A stretch of DNA of 64,000 nucleotides from Caulobacter sp. (lineage in GTDB: Bacteria > Pseudomonadota > Alphaproteobacteria > Caulobacterales > Caulobacteraceae), in the NCBI GenBank assembly GCA_017745235.1, contig JAGHZU010000013.1, positions 33,974 to 97,973 of the forward strand, read 5' to 3'. The stretch's first letter is position 1; every line of letters starts with the position of its first letter. This document shows positions 1 through 9,710 of this stretch, one piece after another. The notes under the pieces are model-generated. The model was given only the letters and a program-made list of their open reading frames with translations. It searched no databases and was not told the origin of the DNA. The position numbers and the translations under genes are program-made.

Positions 1-726
1 ATGGACAAGCCCTACTTCGACGCCGCTGGCCTTCCCAATGTCTTCGTCGGCAACTCCGCCTTGGCTCATGACTTCAGTCGCGCCGATCCAACGCGCCTGC
101 GCCAGGCGATCGGGGCGGGCGAAGGCGAGCCGATCCTGCTGGTCCTACCCGGCAGTCGACCGTCCGAGATCGAGCGGGTCATGCCGCCGTTCGAGGACGC
201 CGTGCATCGGCTGAAGGCCCATCGACCGGAGCTTCATGTGGTGGTTCCGGCGGCCGGTACGGTCGCTGAGCTGGTGAAGGCGCGCGTGGCGGCCTGGCCC
301 TTCCGCGCCCACGTGGTCGAGGATGAAGGGCTAAAGGACGACGCGATGGTCGCCGGCACGGTGGCTCTAGCCTGCAGCGGCACGGTGACGACCGAACTAG
401 CCCTCGCCGGTTGCCCGATGGTGGTCGGCTATGTCACGGGCGCGGCCACCTATCGCTTGCTCAAGCTGCTGTTCAAGCCGCGCTGGGTGACGCTGTTCAA
501 CATCGCCGCCCAGGAGACGATCGCGCCGGAGCTGCTGCAGAACGCCTGCAAAGGCGAAGCGCTTGCTCAAGAGATCGCCGCGAGGCTGGATGATCCAGAC
601 CTGCGCGCCCGCCAGATCGCCGCCCAGAGCGCGGCGTTGGACAAGATGGGGCGCGGCATGCCCGACCCGTCGGAGGCGGCGGCCGACGCCTTAATGGACT
701 TCCTGCGCGAGCGTGGGCGGCTCTAG
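1..726 (+). CDS. lpxB: Lipid-A-disaccharide synthase, C-terminal part (5' end outside window)
   Basis: LpxB joins UDP-2,3-diacylglucosamine and lipid X to form the disaccharide core of lipid A at the cytoplasmic face of the inner membrane. The 241 visible residues match the C-terminal GT-B half of the family: the LPGSRPSEIERV segment near residue 50, SGTVTTELALAGCPMVVGY near 125-145, and a conserved helical tail. The family is normally about 380-390 residues, so roughly 150 N-terminal residues lie before base 1, and the ATG at base 1 is probably an internal Met. The frame is intact to its TAG stop. The rest of an lpx/fab cluster would be expected upstream. Confidence 0.93.
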   Translation: MDKPYFDAAGLPNVFVGNSALAHDFSRADPTRLRQAIGAGEGEPILLVLPGSRPSEIERVMPPFEDAVHRLKAHRPELHVVVPAAGTVAELVKARVAAWPFRAHVVEDEGLKDDAMVAGTVALACSGTVTTELALAGCPMVVGYVTGAATYRLLKLLFKPRWVTLFNIAAQETIAPELLQNACKGEALAQEIAARLDDPDLRARQIAAQSAALDKMGRGMPDPSEAAADALMDFLRERGRL

Positions 727-730
727 ATCG

Positions 731-748
731 GATTGCTCCACAGCAATC
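731..748. repeat. Perfect 7-bp inverted repeat just after lpxB
   Basis: GATTGCT and AGCAATC flank a 4-nt loop, five bases after the lpxB stop codon. No T-run follows, so it is a weak terminator at best. It could equally be an operator for the FliK-like gene that starts about 100 bases downstream. Confidence 0.4.
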
Positions 749-758
749 GAATGCGACG

Positions 759-774
759 TTAAGCAAGGCTTTAA
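759..774 (+). promoter_or_regulatory. CtrA-like motif before the FliK-like gene
   Basis: TTAA at 759-762 is followed by either TTTA after a 7-base spacer or TTAA after an 8-base spacer. The Caulobacter cell-cycle regulator CtrA recognises TTAA-N7-TTAA, so this is near but not exact consensus. Its place in the short gap between lpxB and a flagellar-type gene makes it plausible, because CtrA controls early flagellar genes. No clear -10/-35 pair was identified. Confidence 0.3.
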
Positions 775-846
775 GAACCGCTTCACGGCTGTCCGGCTAG
801 GATAGACTTGCCGGTGCGTCTCCGCCGCCGGCCCGGAGCCGCCCGC

Positions 847-2448
847 GTGACCATTTTTCCGGTCAATCCGCTGACGTCCCTGACGCCGCCCAACCCGGTG
901 AACCGGACCGAATTGGGCGCGGATGCCTTGGCGCGTGTCGCCCTCATCCAGGCGACTGAGACCCTGGGCGGAATGATCGGTCAGTCCAACTCCGACGGCC
1001 CGCAACTGGGCCTGAACAGCGCCAAAAACGATGCCGAGCTGGAAGGCGCGGTCAAGGGTGGCGACGCGGTCCGCGCCACATCTCGGTCTTCGGCGCCGGA
1101 AACGCCGTCTCAAGCCGTGGCCGTCGCGGCGGGCAAGGCCGCCGCACGCCAGGGCGGCATGGCCCCCTTGATGGCGGACATGGCCCAGGCCGCCGCGGCG
1201 CCTCAGACACCGGCGGTCGTCAAGGCCGCCATAGGACAGGTCATGGCGTTGCGCGGCCAGATGGATGGCCAGATCAGCGCCCCCGAGATCCGCCAGGCCC
1301 TGCAGCGCTCCGGGCTGTTTCTCGAGGCGCGACTGGCCGCGACGGCCCAGGGAGATCCCGCCAGGCGTCAGGCGATGGGCACCTTGACGGCCCCACCGCG
1401 GGTCGTGCCCACCCCCACGCCCAATAGCGACATGAAGGCCGCCTTGCTGGTGTTCCGCGAGGTGGTGAAGACCTGGCTGGACAAAACGCCTGCGCCGCCG
1501 TTGCCTTCCAACGTGCAAGCAACGCAGCCCAGCGCGCTTCCCAATGCGGCCGCGACCTCAGCGGCCCTGGCGACGGCGCTCTCCGATCGTGGCGCGCCCC
1601 AGGCGATGGCCGCAGCGACGGCCTCGCCATTGAGCGCCGAGCCTCTTCAGCCCCCGCGAATGGTCGCAGTCGAGCAGCCGCCACCGGCGGGAGATCAGCC
1701 TGTCGCCAGGCCAGCGTCGGCGTCTTCGGCTGCGGCGACGCTGCCGGCGTTCGGGGCCATTGTGGCTGACGACCTGCCGCTGGCGCCAGGATTGACGCCC
1801 GGCGAACTCCGCGCGCCCATAGCCGCCGCGGCGGCCTACGGTGCGCCGACCGCGCCCAGCGCCGGGCCGACCGAGACGCCGCCGCCCTATGCCGGCGCGC
1901 CGACCCATGCTCAGGCCGCCGCCCAGCCGGGTTTGCCGCCTGGCAGTGATGCGCACACCGTGGCCCATCGCCTGCTCAGTGAAACCGAGGCGGCCCTGGC
2001 CCGCACCGAACTGCTTCAGATCGCCTCGTTGCCTGAGCCAATGTCCGCTGCTCGGCCCAGCGAAGGGCAGGGCGCGCGCTGGGTGTTCGACATGCCGTTC
2101 ATGACGCCTCAAGGGCCGGCGGCCGCCCAGTTCGAAATCAGTCGCGACGGCGGCGGAGGCGCAGGGAGCGGTGACGGCCGCGCCCTGGGGCGGACGTGGC
2201 GCGCTCGCTTCTCGCTGGACGTGGAGCCCATGGGTCCGGTTCACGCTCATGTCGCCCTTACGGGTGACCGCGCCCGTGTTTCCTTGTGGGCTGAGCGCCC
2301 GGCCAGCATGGCCCGGTTGCGGGGCGGGGAGGAGCGCCTGAACTCAGCCCTGCGTGAGGCCGCCCTGGAGCCCGAGGTGGCGTTCCATGCCGGGCAGCCG
2401 CACGCTCCGGCCGCCGCGCCTGGCCAGTTCCTGGACCGAGCCACATGA
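847..2448 (+). CDS. FliK-like flagellar hook-length control domain protein
   Basis: A 533-residue protein with a long Ala/Pro-rich, low-complexity N-terminal two thirds and a compact C-terminal domain (about residues 410-510). In that domain the segments RFSLDVEPMGPVHAHVAL and RVSLWAERPASMARL resemble the C-terminal substrate-switching domain of FliK. FliK proteins measure the hook and switch the flagellar export specificity by acting on FlhB. I chose GTG at 847 because GGAG at 835-838 lies eight bases before it; a TTG 39 bases upstream has no visible ribosome site. The stop overlaps the next gene, an FhlB-like protein, by ATGA. The FliK assignment is by pattern and pairing, and the large disordered part carries no diagnostic motif. 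Confidence 0.7.
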   Translation: MTIFPVNPLTSLTPPNPVNRTELGADALARVALIQATETLGGMIGQSNSDGPQLGLNSAKNDAELEGAVKGGDAVRATSRSSAPETPSQAVAVAAGKAAARQGGMAPLMADMAQAAAAPQTPAVVKAAIGQVMALRGQMDGQISAPEIRQALQRSGLFLEARLAATAQGDPARRQAMGTLTAPPRVVPTPTPNSDMKAALLVFREVVKTWLDKTPAPPLPSNVQATQPSALPNAAATSAALATALSDRGAPQAMAAATASPLSAEPLQPPRMVAVEQPPPAGDQPVARPASASSAAATLPAFGAIVADDLPLAPGLTPGELRAPIAAAAAYGAPTAPSAGPTETPPPYAGAPTHAQAAAQPGLPPGSDAHTVAHRLLSETEAALARTELLQIASLPEPMSAARPSEGQGARWVFDMPFMTPQGPAAAQFEISRDGGGGAGSGDGRALGRTWRARFSLDVEPMGPVHAHVALTGDRARVSLWAERPASMARLRGGEERLNSALREAALEPEVAFHAGQPHAPAAAPGQFLDRAT

Positions 2449-2717
2449 CCGGCGCCGTTCGTTCCGTCGGCCCCCGTATCGCCGTCGCTCTGCGCTATGA
2501 CGAGCCTGACGCGCCTCGCGTCGTGGCCACCGGCCGCGGTTGGGTGGGGGAGAAAATCATCGAGACGGCGCGCGAGCACGGAGTTCCGCTGGAAGAAAAC
2601 CCGGCGCTGGCTCAAGCGCTCTCGACGATCGAGCTTGAGGAAGAAATTCCCGAGGCCCTCTACGTGGCCGTGGCCGAGATCCTGGGTTTCATCCTGCGTT
2701 CCGCCGAGAACCGCTAG
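2445..2717 (+). CDS. FlhB C-terminal-domain homologue (FhlB/YlqH type)
   Basis: A 90-residue protein equivalent to the cytoplasmic C-terminal domain of the flagellar export protein FlhB. It has VALRYDE, APRVVATGRG, IIETAREHGVPLEENPALAQAL and EEEIPEALYVAVAEILGFI, which follow the FlhB pattern closely. No transmembrane part and no NPTH autocleavage motif are present, as in the stand-alone FhlB/YlqH proteins. Its start overlaps the stop of the FliK-like gene, so the two are translationally coupled. In Bacillus a FliK-like/FlhB-C-like pair (ylqG-ylqH) also occurs away from the main flagellar operon. A role in export switching is inferred. Confidence 0.8.
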   Translation: MTGAVRSVGPRIAVALRYDEPDAPRVVATGRGWVGEKIIETAREHGVPLEENPALAQALSTIELEEEIPEALYVAVAEILGFILRSAENR

Positions 2718-2723
2718 CGCCGA

Positions 2724-3548
2724 TCAGGTCAGTCGAGGCAACCAGAGGCCCATCGCCGCGCCTGCGATCCCGATCGCGGTGATCGCCGACAACAAGAACA
2801 AGCCTGTCGCCATGACCAGCCTACCGTTCTTTCCACCGCCGGAATGCGCCCGCAGGTAAAGCTCCAGCACCGCTAGCGGGACCAGGTAGCAACCATAGGC
2901 CCAGAAGCGCACGAAGGGACCGTCGAAGTCCTTGCCGATACCCACGGGGCCTTGGTTGGCCAGGATCCAGAACATCAGCCCCACGCGGAAGAACCATACG
3001 CCGCTGACCAGGATGAAGGCGCGCAGAGCCCAGCGCCGATGAGCGTCGATGCGGCGCGCCAGCACCATCCGCCAGGCCGTCGCGGCGGCGATCACAATCA
3101 GCAAGCCGTTCAGGCTTATGCCTGCCCGCATGGCCAGCCCACCGGCCGTTCCACGTGTCCAGACCGCATAGATCCCCGCCAGGCTGACCACGAAGGCGGT
3201 GACCATGTAGACGCGGCCATTCCAGCGGTGGAAGGGCAGGAAGCGAGCGCGCAGGGCGGGAACCAACTGCAGTGGTCCGCCCACCGTGATTACAAAGGCC
3301 AGCAGCAGGTGGATGGCCAGGACCAGGTTGCCGACCGTTCCGCCACGCACGTAGCCGCCGACCAGCACGTCGTTCCATTTCTGGAAGTTCCCGCTCAAGG
3401 CCGCGCCGCCGTAGAACATCGCCACATAGAGGGCGAATAGCACCTGGCCGATCGCGGCGGTGACGAACCACGTCGTGGCCGACGCCCCCAGGACCTTGCC
3501 GGCCTTGACGCCGGGCGCGGCGCGGGTGGTCGAGAGCGTGACGGTCAT
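2724..3548 (-). CDS. DUF2306 family membrane protein
   Basis: About 274 residues with seven or so hydrophobic segments, including those near residues 25-45, 75-100, 130-150, 160-180 and 195-215, plus one at the C-terminus. The PFHRWNGRVYM and AHRRWALRAFILVSGVWFFRVG segments are typical of DUF2306, whose histidines between helices suggest haem or metal binding, although function is unproven. I chose the ATG at 3548, giving MTVTLSTTRA; another ATG lies 12 bases upstream. The gene is convergent with the FhlB-like gene (6-base gap) and divergent from the AraC-type regulator, with about 55 bases between starts. Regulation by that neighbour is a reasonable guess. Confidence 0.8.
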   Translation of the reverse strand: MTVTLSTTRAAPGVKAGKVLGASATTWFVTAAIGQVLFALYVAMFYGGAALSGNFQKWNDVLVGGYVRGGTVGNLVLAIHLLLAFVITVGGPLQLVPALRARFLPFHRWNGRVYMVTAFVVSLAGIYAVWTRGTAGGLAMRAGISLNGLLIVIAAATAWRMVLARRIDAHRRWALRAFILVSGVWFFRVGLMFWILANQGPVGIGKDFDGPFVRFWAYGCYLVPLAVLELYLRAHSGGGKNGRLVMATGLFLLSAITAIGIAGAAMGLWLPRLT

Positions 3549-3603
3549 TGTTGTCCCCATGAAGCTTGCCGGCTGGCGATAACGCGCTAAGGCTCGGACG
3601 CCC

Positions 3604-4665
3604 ATGACGCCGGGGATCAGAAAACATGACTTTGGAGTTCAGCGCTTGAGCTCGGCTGTTCCCACGGTTTCGGCGGGGTATGCTGCGAACCTCTTGAACT
3701 ACGCCCTGTCGCGTGGCGCAGAGGCGGACGCCCTGGCCGAGCGCTCGGGGATTTCCGCTGTCGATCTCGTCGATCCCGACGCCCGCATCCCGCTGGCGGC
3801 CTATCAGGCTCTGATGGGCGCGGCCAAGGCGCTTTGCGGCGAGCCGGCCCTGGCCCTGCACCTGGGCGCGCGGCAGGACTTCAAGGATATCTCGGTCGTG
3901 GGCCTGATCTGCTACGCCGCGCCGACGATGGGCGAGGCGCTGATGGAGCTCAATCGCTACGGCCGACTGGTGGCCGAGGTCGACGTGCCCGTGGCGGGCG
4001 GCCGCTTTCAGCTGGCCCCGCGGGATGGCGAGTTGTGGTTGACCGACATGCGCTCCGATCCGAACAGCTTTCCCGAGATGACCGAGGGCACATGGTCGCG
4101 CTTCATCTCGGAGACACGCCGCCACTTTCCCGACGCACCGTTCGCCAAGGCCGTGCACTTCACGCACGCCGCGCCGGACTATGCCGACGAGTATGAGCGG
4201 GTGCTGGGGACGCCGGTCACGTTCAGCAGCGATCGCAACGCCATCCTGATCGACGTGTCGTGGCTGGCCATCCCGCTGCACAATCCCAGCCGCTACGCTT
4301 TCGGCGTGCTCAGCGAGCATGCCGACAGGCTGCTGAAGACGCTGGAGAGCGCCAAGAGTATGCGGGGTCGGGTGGAGAACCTTCTGCTGCCCGTGCTGCA
4401 CAAGGGCGACGTGGCGATGGCGAAGGTGGCCCGCGAAGTGGGCCTCAGCCGCGCCTCGCTCTATCGCAAGCTCAAGGAAGAGGGCGTGGGCTACGAGGCT
4501 CTTGTGGACGACCTGCGCCGGCGCATGGCGCTGCACTATCTGGATGGCCGAAAGGTCTCGGTGAACGAGACGGCCTATCTGGTGGGCTTCTCCGACCCTA
4601 GCGCCTTCTCCCGGGCCTTCAAGCGCTGGACCGGCTCCAGTCCTCGCGGCCACAGGGCGGGATAG
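3604..4665 (+). CDS. AraC-family transcriptional regulator (arabinose-binding-like N-terminal domain)
   Basis: A 353-residue regulator of the OruR/ArgR-like AraC branch. Residues about 20-210 form the N-terminal sensor domain found in such proteins, and about 250-350 form the DNA-binding double helix-turn-helix, with VAREVGLSRASLYRKLKEEG and the signature VNETAYLVGFSDPSAFSRAFKRWTG. The ligand cannot be told from the sequence. It is transcribed away from the DUF2306 membrane protein across a very short gap, the usual arrangement for a regulator and its target. The ATG at 3604 is the first in frame; a slightly later start is possible because no strong ribosome site is seen. Confidence 0.88.
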   Translation: MTPGIRKHDFGVQRLSSAVPTVSAGYAANLLNYALSRGAEADALAERSGISAVDLVDPDARIPLAAYQALMGAAKALCGEPALALHLGARQDFKDISVVGLICYAAPTMGEALMELNRYGRLVAEVDVPVAGGRFQLAPRDGELWLTDMRSDPNSFPEMTEGTWSRFISETRRHFPDAPFAKAVHFTHAAPDYADEYERVLGTPVTFSSDRNAILIDVSWLAIPLHNPSRYAFGVLSEHADRLLKTLESAKSMRGRVENLLLPVLHKGDVAMAKVAREVGLSRASLYRKLKEEGVGYEALVDDLRRRMALHYLDGRKVSVNETAYLVGFSDPSAFSRAFKRWTGSSPRGHRAG

Positions 4666-4675
4666 GGGCAAAAGA

Positions 4676-4701
4676 AAAGGCCCCGCTTTCGCGGAGCCTT
4701 T
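4676..4701 (-). terminator. Intrinsic terminator between the AraC regulator and gltA
   Basis: A hairpin AAAGGC-C-CCGC / GCGG-A-GCCTTT with a TTTC loop and one C-A mismatch. Read on the minus strand it runs into a T-rich tract (TTTTCTTTT), so it mainly serves gltA. On the plus strand only a short T-run follows, giving weaker bidirectional use. Confidence 0.7.
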
Positions 4702-4722
4702 CCGTTTCGATGCCAGAAGCGC

Positions 4723-6003
<1,281 letters not shown>

Positions 6004-6071
6004 ACGAGAGACCCCTTCAATGTTGGAACGATCAGTCCAGTTTTCGCTTTCGCGGGTGCGTTATAGGCGCC

Positions 6072-7496
6072 TCATGCGCGCGACGCCAGGGCGTCGTCAA
6101 GGCGCCCCAGCGACTCCTCGCGCCCGAGGGCCGTCATGATCTTGTTCAGGTCGGGCGCCTGAGAGCCCCCGGTGAGAATTCCACGCAGCGGCGGCCCGAA
6201 CTTGCCGAAGCCCACGCCCTCGGATTCGGCGAAGGATTTCAAAAGGTTCTCTAGCTCGGAAAGACCCCAGACGGGTGCTTCGCCGAGCAGGACGCGCAGG
6301 CGGCCCAGTCGCTCGACGGTCTCGTCGTTCAGCTGCTTAAGGGTTTTTTCCTCCAGGCTGAGCGGCCGCACCTTCAGGGCGAACGCGCAATGCTCGGCCA
6401 ACTCCAGGATGGTCTTGGCGCCTTCCTTCACCTGGGGAACGGTGTTCAACAGCCGCGCCGCGGCGTCTGCGGGCAGATCGGCCTTCTGAGCCACCAGCGC
6501 CCTGAGGGTCAGGTCGGCCAGGCGCGCGTCGTCGGCCACGCGCAGATGCTGGCTGTTGATGAAGTTCAACTTGGCCCAGTCCAAGCGCGCAGGCGCCTTG
6601 ACCACGTCGCGCACGTCGAACCAGCTGATCGCCTGTTCGTCGTTGAACACCTCGTCGTCGCCGTGGCCCCAGCCCAGGCGGGCCAGGTAGTTGCGCATGC
6701 CCTCGGGCAGGTAGCCCATGTCGGCGAATTCGCCCACGGCCTGGGCGCCGTGGCGCTTGGACAGCTTGGCGCCGTCCGGGCCGTGGATCAGCGGGATGTG
6801 GCCGAACGCCGGCACGTCCCAGTCCATCGCCTGGTAGATCAGGGTCTGGCGGGCGGCGTTGTTCAGATGGTCGTCGCCTCGGATCACATGGGTGACACCC
6901 ATGTCGTGGTCGTCGACCACGACGGCCAGATTGTAGGTCGGGGCCCCATCGGCGCGGAGCAGGACCAGGTCGTCCAGCTCGATGTTGCGGAACGTCACCG
7001 GTCCTTTGACGAGGTCGTCGACCAGGGTCTCGCCATCCAGCGGCCCCTTGAAGCGGATCACGTGCGGGGCCGAGGGATCGGCGGGCGGCGGGGCGTCGCG
7101 CCAGGGCGAGCGGATGGCCTTGCCCTCGGCGCGGGCCTTCTCGCGTGCGGCTTCCAGTTCCTCGACGGTCATCCAGCAGCGATAGGCGCGGCCGGCTTCC
7201 AGCATCTGCTGCACGACCTCGCGGTGACGGTCGGCGCGGCTGTACTGGAAAATCACCTCATCGTCGGATTTCAGGCCTAGCCAGTCCAGCCCCTCGAAGA
7301 TCGCGGCGACGGCGGCCTCGGTCGAACGTTCGCGATCGGTGTCTTCGACGCGAATAAGGAACTTCCCACCCGTATGGCGTGCATATAACCAGTTGAACAG
7401 CGCCGTGCGGGCGCCGCCGATGTGCAGGAAGCCGGTCGGCGAGGGGGCGAAGCGGGTGACGACGCCGGAATTGGTCGGAGCGGGGGAGTGGGACAT
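6072..7496 (-). CDS. gltX: Glutamate--tRNA ligase
   Basis: Charges tRNA-Glu, and in many alphaproteobacteria also tRNA-Gln, for later amidation. It is a class I synthetase of 474 residues from the ATG at 7496 (MSHSPAPTNSG); upstream in-frame starts would add about 31 residues without homology. The HIGH-type motif is in SPTGFLHIGGARTALFNWL near residues 18-36, and the KMSKS-type motif appears as GAKLSKRHGAQAV near 250. Further hallmarks are RVEDTDRERST and VVDDHDMGVTHVIRGDDHL. Its 5' end faces and slightly overlaps the divergent comEC reading frame. Confidence 0.96.
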   Translation of the reverse strand: MSHSPAPTNSGVVTRFAPSPTGFLHIGGARTALFNWLYARHTGGKFLIRVEDTDRERSTEAAVAAIFEGLDWLGLKSDDEVIFQYSRADRHREVVQQMLEAGRAYRCWMTVEELEAAREKARAEGKAIRSPWRDAPPPADPSAPHVIRFKGPLDGETLVDDLVKGPVTFRNIELDDLVLLRADGAPTYNLAVVVDDHDMGVTHVIRGDDHLNNAARQTLIYQAMDWDVPAFGHIPLIHGPDGAKLSKRHGAQAVGEFADMGYLPEGMRNYLARLGWGHGDDEVFNDEQAISWFDVRDVVKAPARLDWAKLNFINSQHLRVADDARLADLTLRALVAQKADLPADAAARLLNTVPQVKEGAKTILELAEHCAFALKVRPLSLEEKTLKQLNDETVERLGRLRVLLGEAPVWGLSELENLLKSFAESEGVGFGKFGPPLRGILTGGSQAPDLNKIMTALGREESLGRLDDALASRA

Positions 7497-9702
7497 CGGG
7501 CTCGAGGCTGACGGACTGGAAGCCACGGATGTGGCGAGGACCGCGGCGCCGGACAATACCGGTCGCGGCTGGGCGGCGCGTCTTAGCACGCGGATTCGCG
7601 CATGGCCTAGTCCGGCGAGGATCGGCCGTGGCCTGATCGACGAGATAGCCCGGAACGGCGAGCGCTGGATGCTGTGGGCTCCAGTGGGGTTCGGATTGGG
7701 CGCAGCGGCCTATCTGGAGTTGGGACGCGAGCCGTCCTGGACCCTGACGGCCGCGCCCTTCGCCCTTTTCGTAGCCGCCGCCATGCTGGCGCGGCGTTGG
7801 TCGGAACGACGAGGGCCGGGGATTGTCCTTCTCCTGCTGGCCCTGTTCTGCGGCGGCGCTCTGGCTGGCAAGATCCGGTCGGCGCGCGTCGCCGCGCCCA
7901 TCCTCAGCGGCGAGCGTTCGGTGATGACGGTGGAGGGGTTCGTCGTCGATGTGCTGAGCCCGGGCGCCGGCGGGCCGCGCCTGCTGATCGCGCCTGTCTC
8001 CATTTCGGGGCTCGCACCCGGAGAGACGCCGTTGCGTGTGCGCGTGACGGTCGATCCGGAGGCTGTGGTCGCGCCGGGCCAGGCGATCCGGCTGCGAGCG
8101 ATTTTGGGACCCCCGCCGCCGCCGGCCGCGCCCGGGGCCTACGACTTCGCGCGTGACGCCTGGTTCCGAGGCGTGGGCGGTGTTGGCTTCGCGGTCGGCG
8201 AGCCAAGACCTGCAAGGTTGGAAGCGCCGCCCTGGCGTCTGAAGGCGGCGATGGCGGTCAACGCGTTTCGCTGGCGACTGGCCAGCCGCATCGTGGCGCG
8301 GATGGGCGCGGAGCAGGGCGGGATCGCCGCCGCCATGACCACAGGACACGAGGCCTGGGTCACACCGGAGCAAACCGAGGCCATGCGCGCCTCCGGCCTG
8401 GCGCACATACTGTCGATCTCGGGCCTGCACATGGCCATCGTCGGCGGTTTTCTCTTTGGCGCCGTGCGGCTGCTGATCGCGGCGTGGCCTTGGATGGCCT
8501 TGAGGGTCTCTGGCAAGAAGCTCGCGGCCGTGGCGGGGCTGATCGCGGTCTGGATCTATCTGGTAATCTCAGGCGCCCCGCCGCCGGCCTTGCGCGCGGC
8601 CATCACCGCCACCGTGGCCTTTGTGGCGATCCTGTTCGACCGGCAGGCGATAAGCCTGCACGGCTTGGCGGTGGCGGCCCTGATCATCCTGGCGCTTGAG
8701 CCCGAGTCGGCGGGCGCGCCGGGGTTCCAGATGTCCTTCGCCGCCACCGCCGCCCTGGTGGCTTTGGCCGAGGCTTGGCCGCGCCCGGTGCGCGAGATTT
8801 CGGCGCCGTGGTGGATCCGCGGTATCCAGGGCGGATTGGGCTGGTTGGCCGTCAGCATCGGGGCCAGCTTCGTGGCCGGCATGGCGACAGGGCCGTTCGC
8901 CATGCAGCATTTCAATCGCGTGGCCGTCTGGGGCTTGCCGGCCAACCTGGCGGTCGCGCCGCTGTCCTCGTTTGTCATCATGCCGTTCCTGGCGATCGGC
9001 GCGGCGCTGGAAGGGGTGGGGTTAGGAGGGCCGTTCCTCGCCGTAGCGGGCTGGGGGATCCAAGCGATGATGGCTGTGGCGGACGCGTTCGCTGGCGCGG
9101 CCGGAGCCCAGCGCGTGGTGGCGGCCGCGCCGCCGTTCACTCTGGCGCTGGCTTTCATGGGGCTGATGGTCCTCTGTCTTTGGCGAGGGCGGCTGCGGTG
9201 GATTGGCGTTCCCTTGGCCCTGGCGGTGGCGCTTTGGCCACGCCCGGCTGCGCCGGACATCTGGGTGGCGCCTGATGGGTCGACCGCCGCCGTCCGCATC
9301 GGGCGCAGCGCCGTGCTGCTCCGCCCCGAGGCCCGCCGCTTCGGAGCCGAGCTGTGGGCGCGGCGCCGGGGCTTGGCCATCGTTGCGCCCAAGACGCCGA
9401 TCTTTGCTTGTGATCGGCGATCCTGCGTGCCCGTTGGTGACGGGCCGATCTCGTTGGCGCTGTCGTGGACCAAGGCCGGGCCTGACCTCAAGGGGCTGGA
9501 GCGCTTGTGCGCCGGCGCCGAGGTGGTGGTGTTGCGTGGGCCCGCGCCCCGACCCGTCGCCGCTTGCCGCGATCGCGTTCTGCTACAGGCCGAGGATTTC
9601 GCAGCCGGCGGTGCGGCCGAACTCTATCGCCGGTCCGACGGATGGTGGATCGTGAGGGCTCAGCCGCTGCGAGGCCAGCGCCCCTGGTCGACGCCACGAT
9701 AG
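7456..9702 (+). CDS. comEC: ComEC/Rec2 family DNA-uptake channel protein
   Basis: ComEC carries single-stranded transforming DNA across the inner membrane. The protein is about 748 residues. An N-terminal region with two hydrophobic segments leads into an OB-like DUF4131 part, then the competence domain (about residues 300-570) with the signature LAHILSISGLHMAIVGG and many transmembrane helices. The C-terminal part ends in a short beta-lactamase-like segment without an HxHxDH metal motif, a common degenerate form. The start is uncertain: GTG at 7456 is chosen, overlapping gltX by about 40 bases; other GTG/ATG codons up to about 7668 remain possible. Confidence 0.88.
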   Translation: MTTPELVGAGEWDIGLEADGLEATDVARTAAPDNTGRGWAARLSTRIRAWPSPARIGRGLIDEIARNGERWMLWAPVGFGLGAAAYLELGREPSWTLTAAPFALFVAAAMLARRWSERRGPGIVLLLLALFCGGALAGKIRSARVAAPILSGERSVMTVEGFVVDVLSPGAGGPRLLIAPVSISGLAPGETPLRVRVTVDPEAVVAPGQAIRLRAILGPPPPPAAPGAYDFARDAWFRGVGGVGFAVGEPRPARLEAPPWRLKAAMAVNAFRWRLASRIVARMGAEQGGIAAAMTTGHEAWVTPEQTEAMRASGLAHILSISGLHMAIVGGFLFGAVRLLIAAWPWMALRVSGKKLAAVAGLIAVWIYLVISGAPPPALRAAITATVAFVAILFDRQAISLHGLAVAALIILALEPESAGAPGFQMSFAATAALVALAEAWPRPVREISAPWWIRGIQGGLGWLAVSIGASFVAGMATGPFAMQHFNRVAVWGLPANLAVAPLSSFVIMPFLAIGAALEGVGLGGPFLAVAGWGIQAMMAVADAFAGAAGAQRVVAAAPPFTLALAFMGLMVLCLWRGRLRWIGVPLALAVALWPRPAAPDIWVAPDGSTAAVRIGRSAVLLRPEARRFGAELWARRRGLAIVAPKTPIFACDRRSCVPVGDGPISLALSWTKAGPDLKGLERLCAGAEVVVLRGPAPRPVAACRDRVLLQAEDFAAGGAAELYRRSDGWWIVRAQPLRGQRPWSTPR

Positions 9703-9710
9703 GACAACAG

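Noticed and set aside
2821..4671. A 616-codon open frame on the minus strand across the DUF2306 gene and the AraC regulator
   Set aside because: It is out of frame with two well-supported genes and its translation shows no family motif; long antisense frames are expected in DNA this rich in GC.
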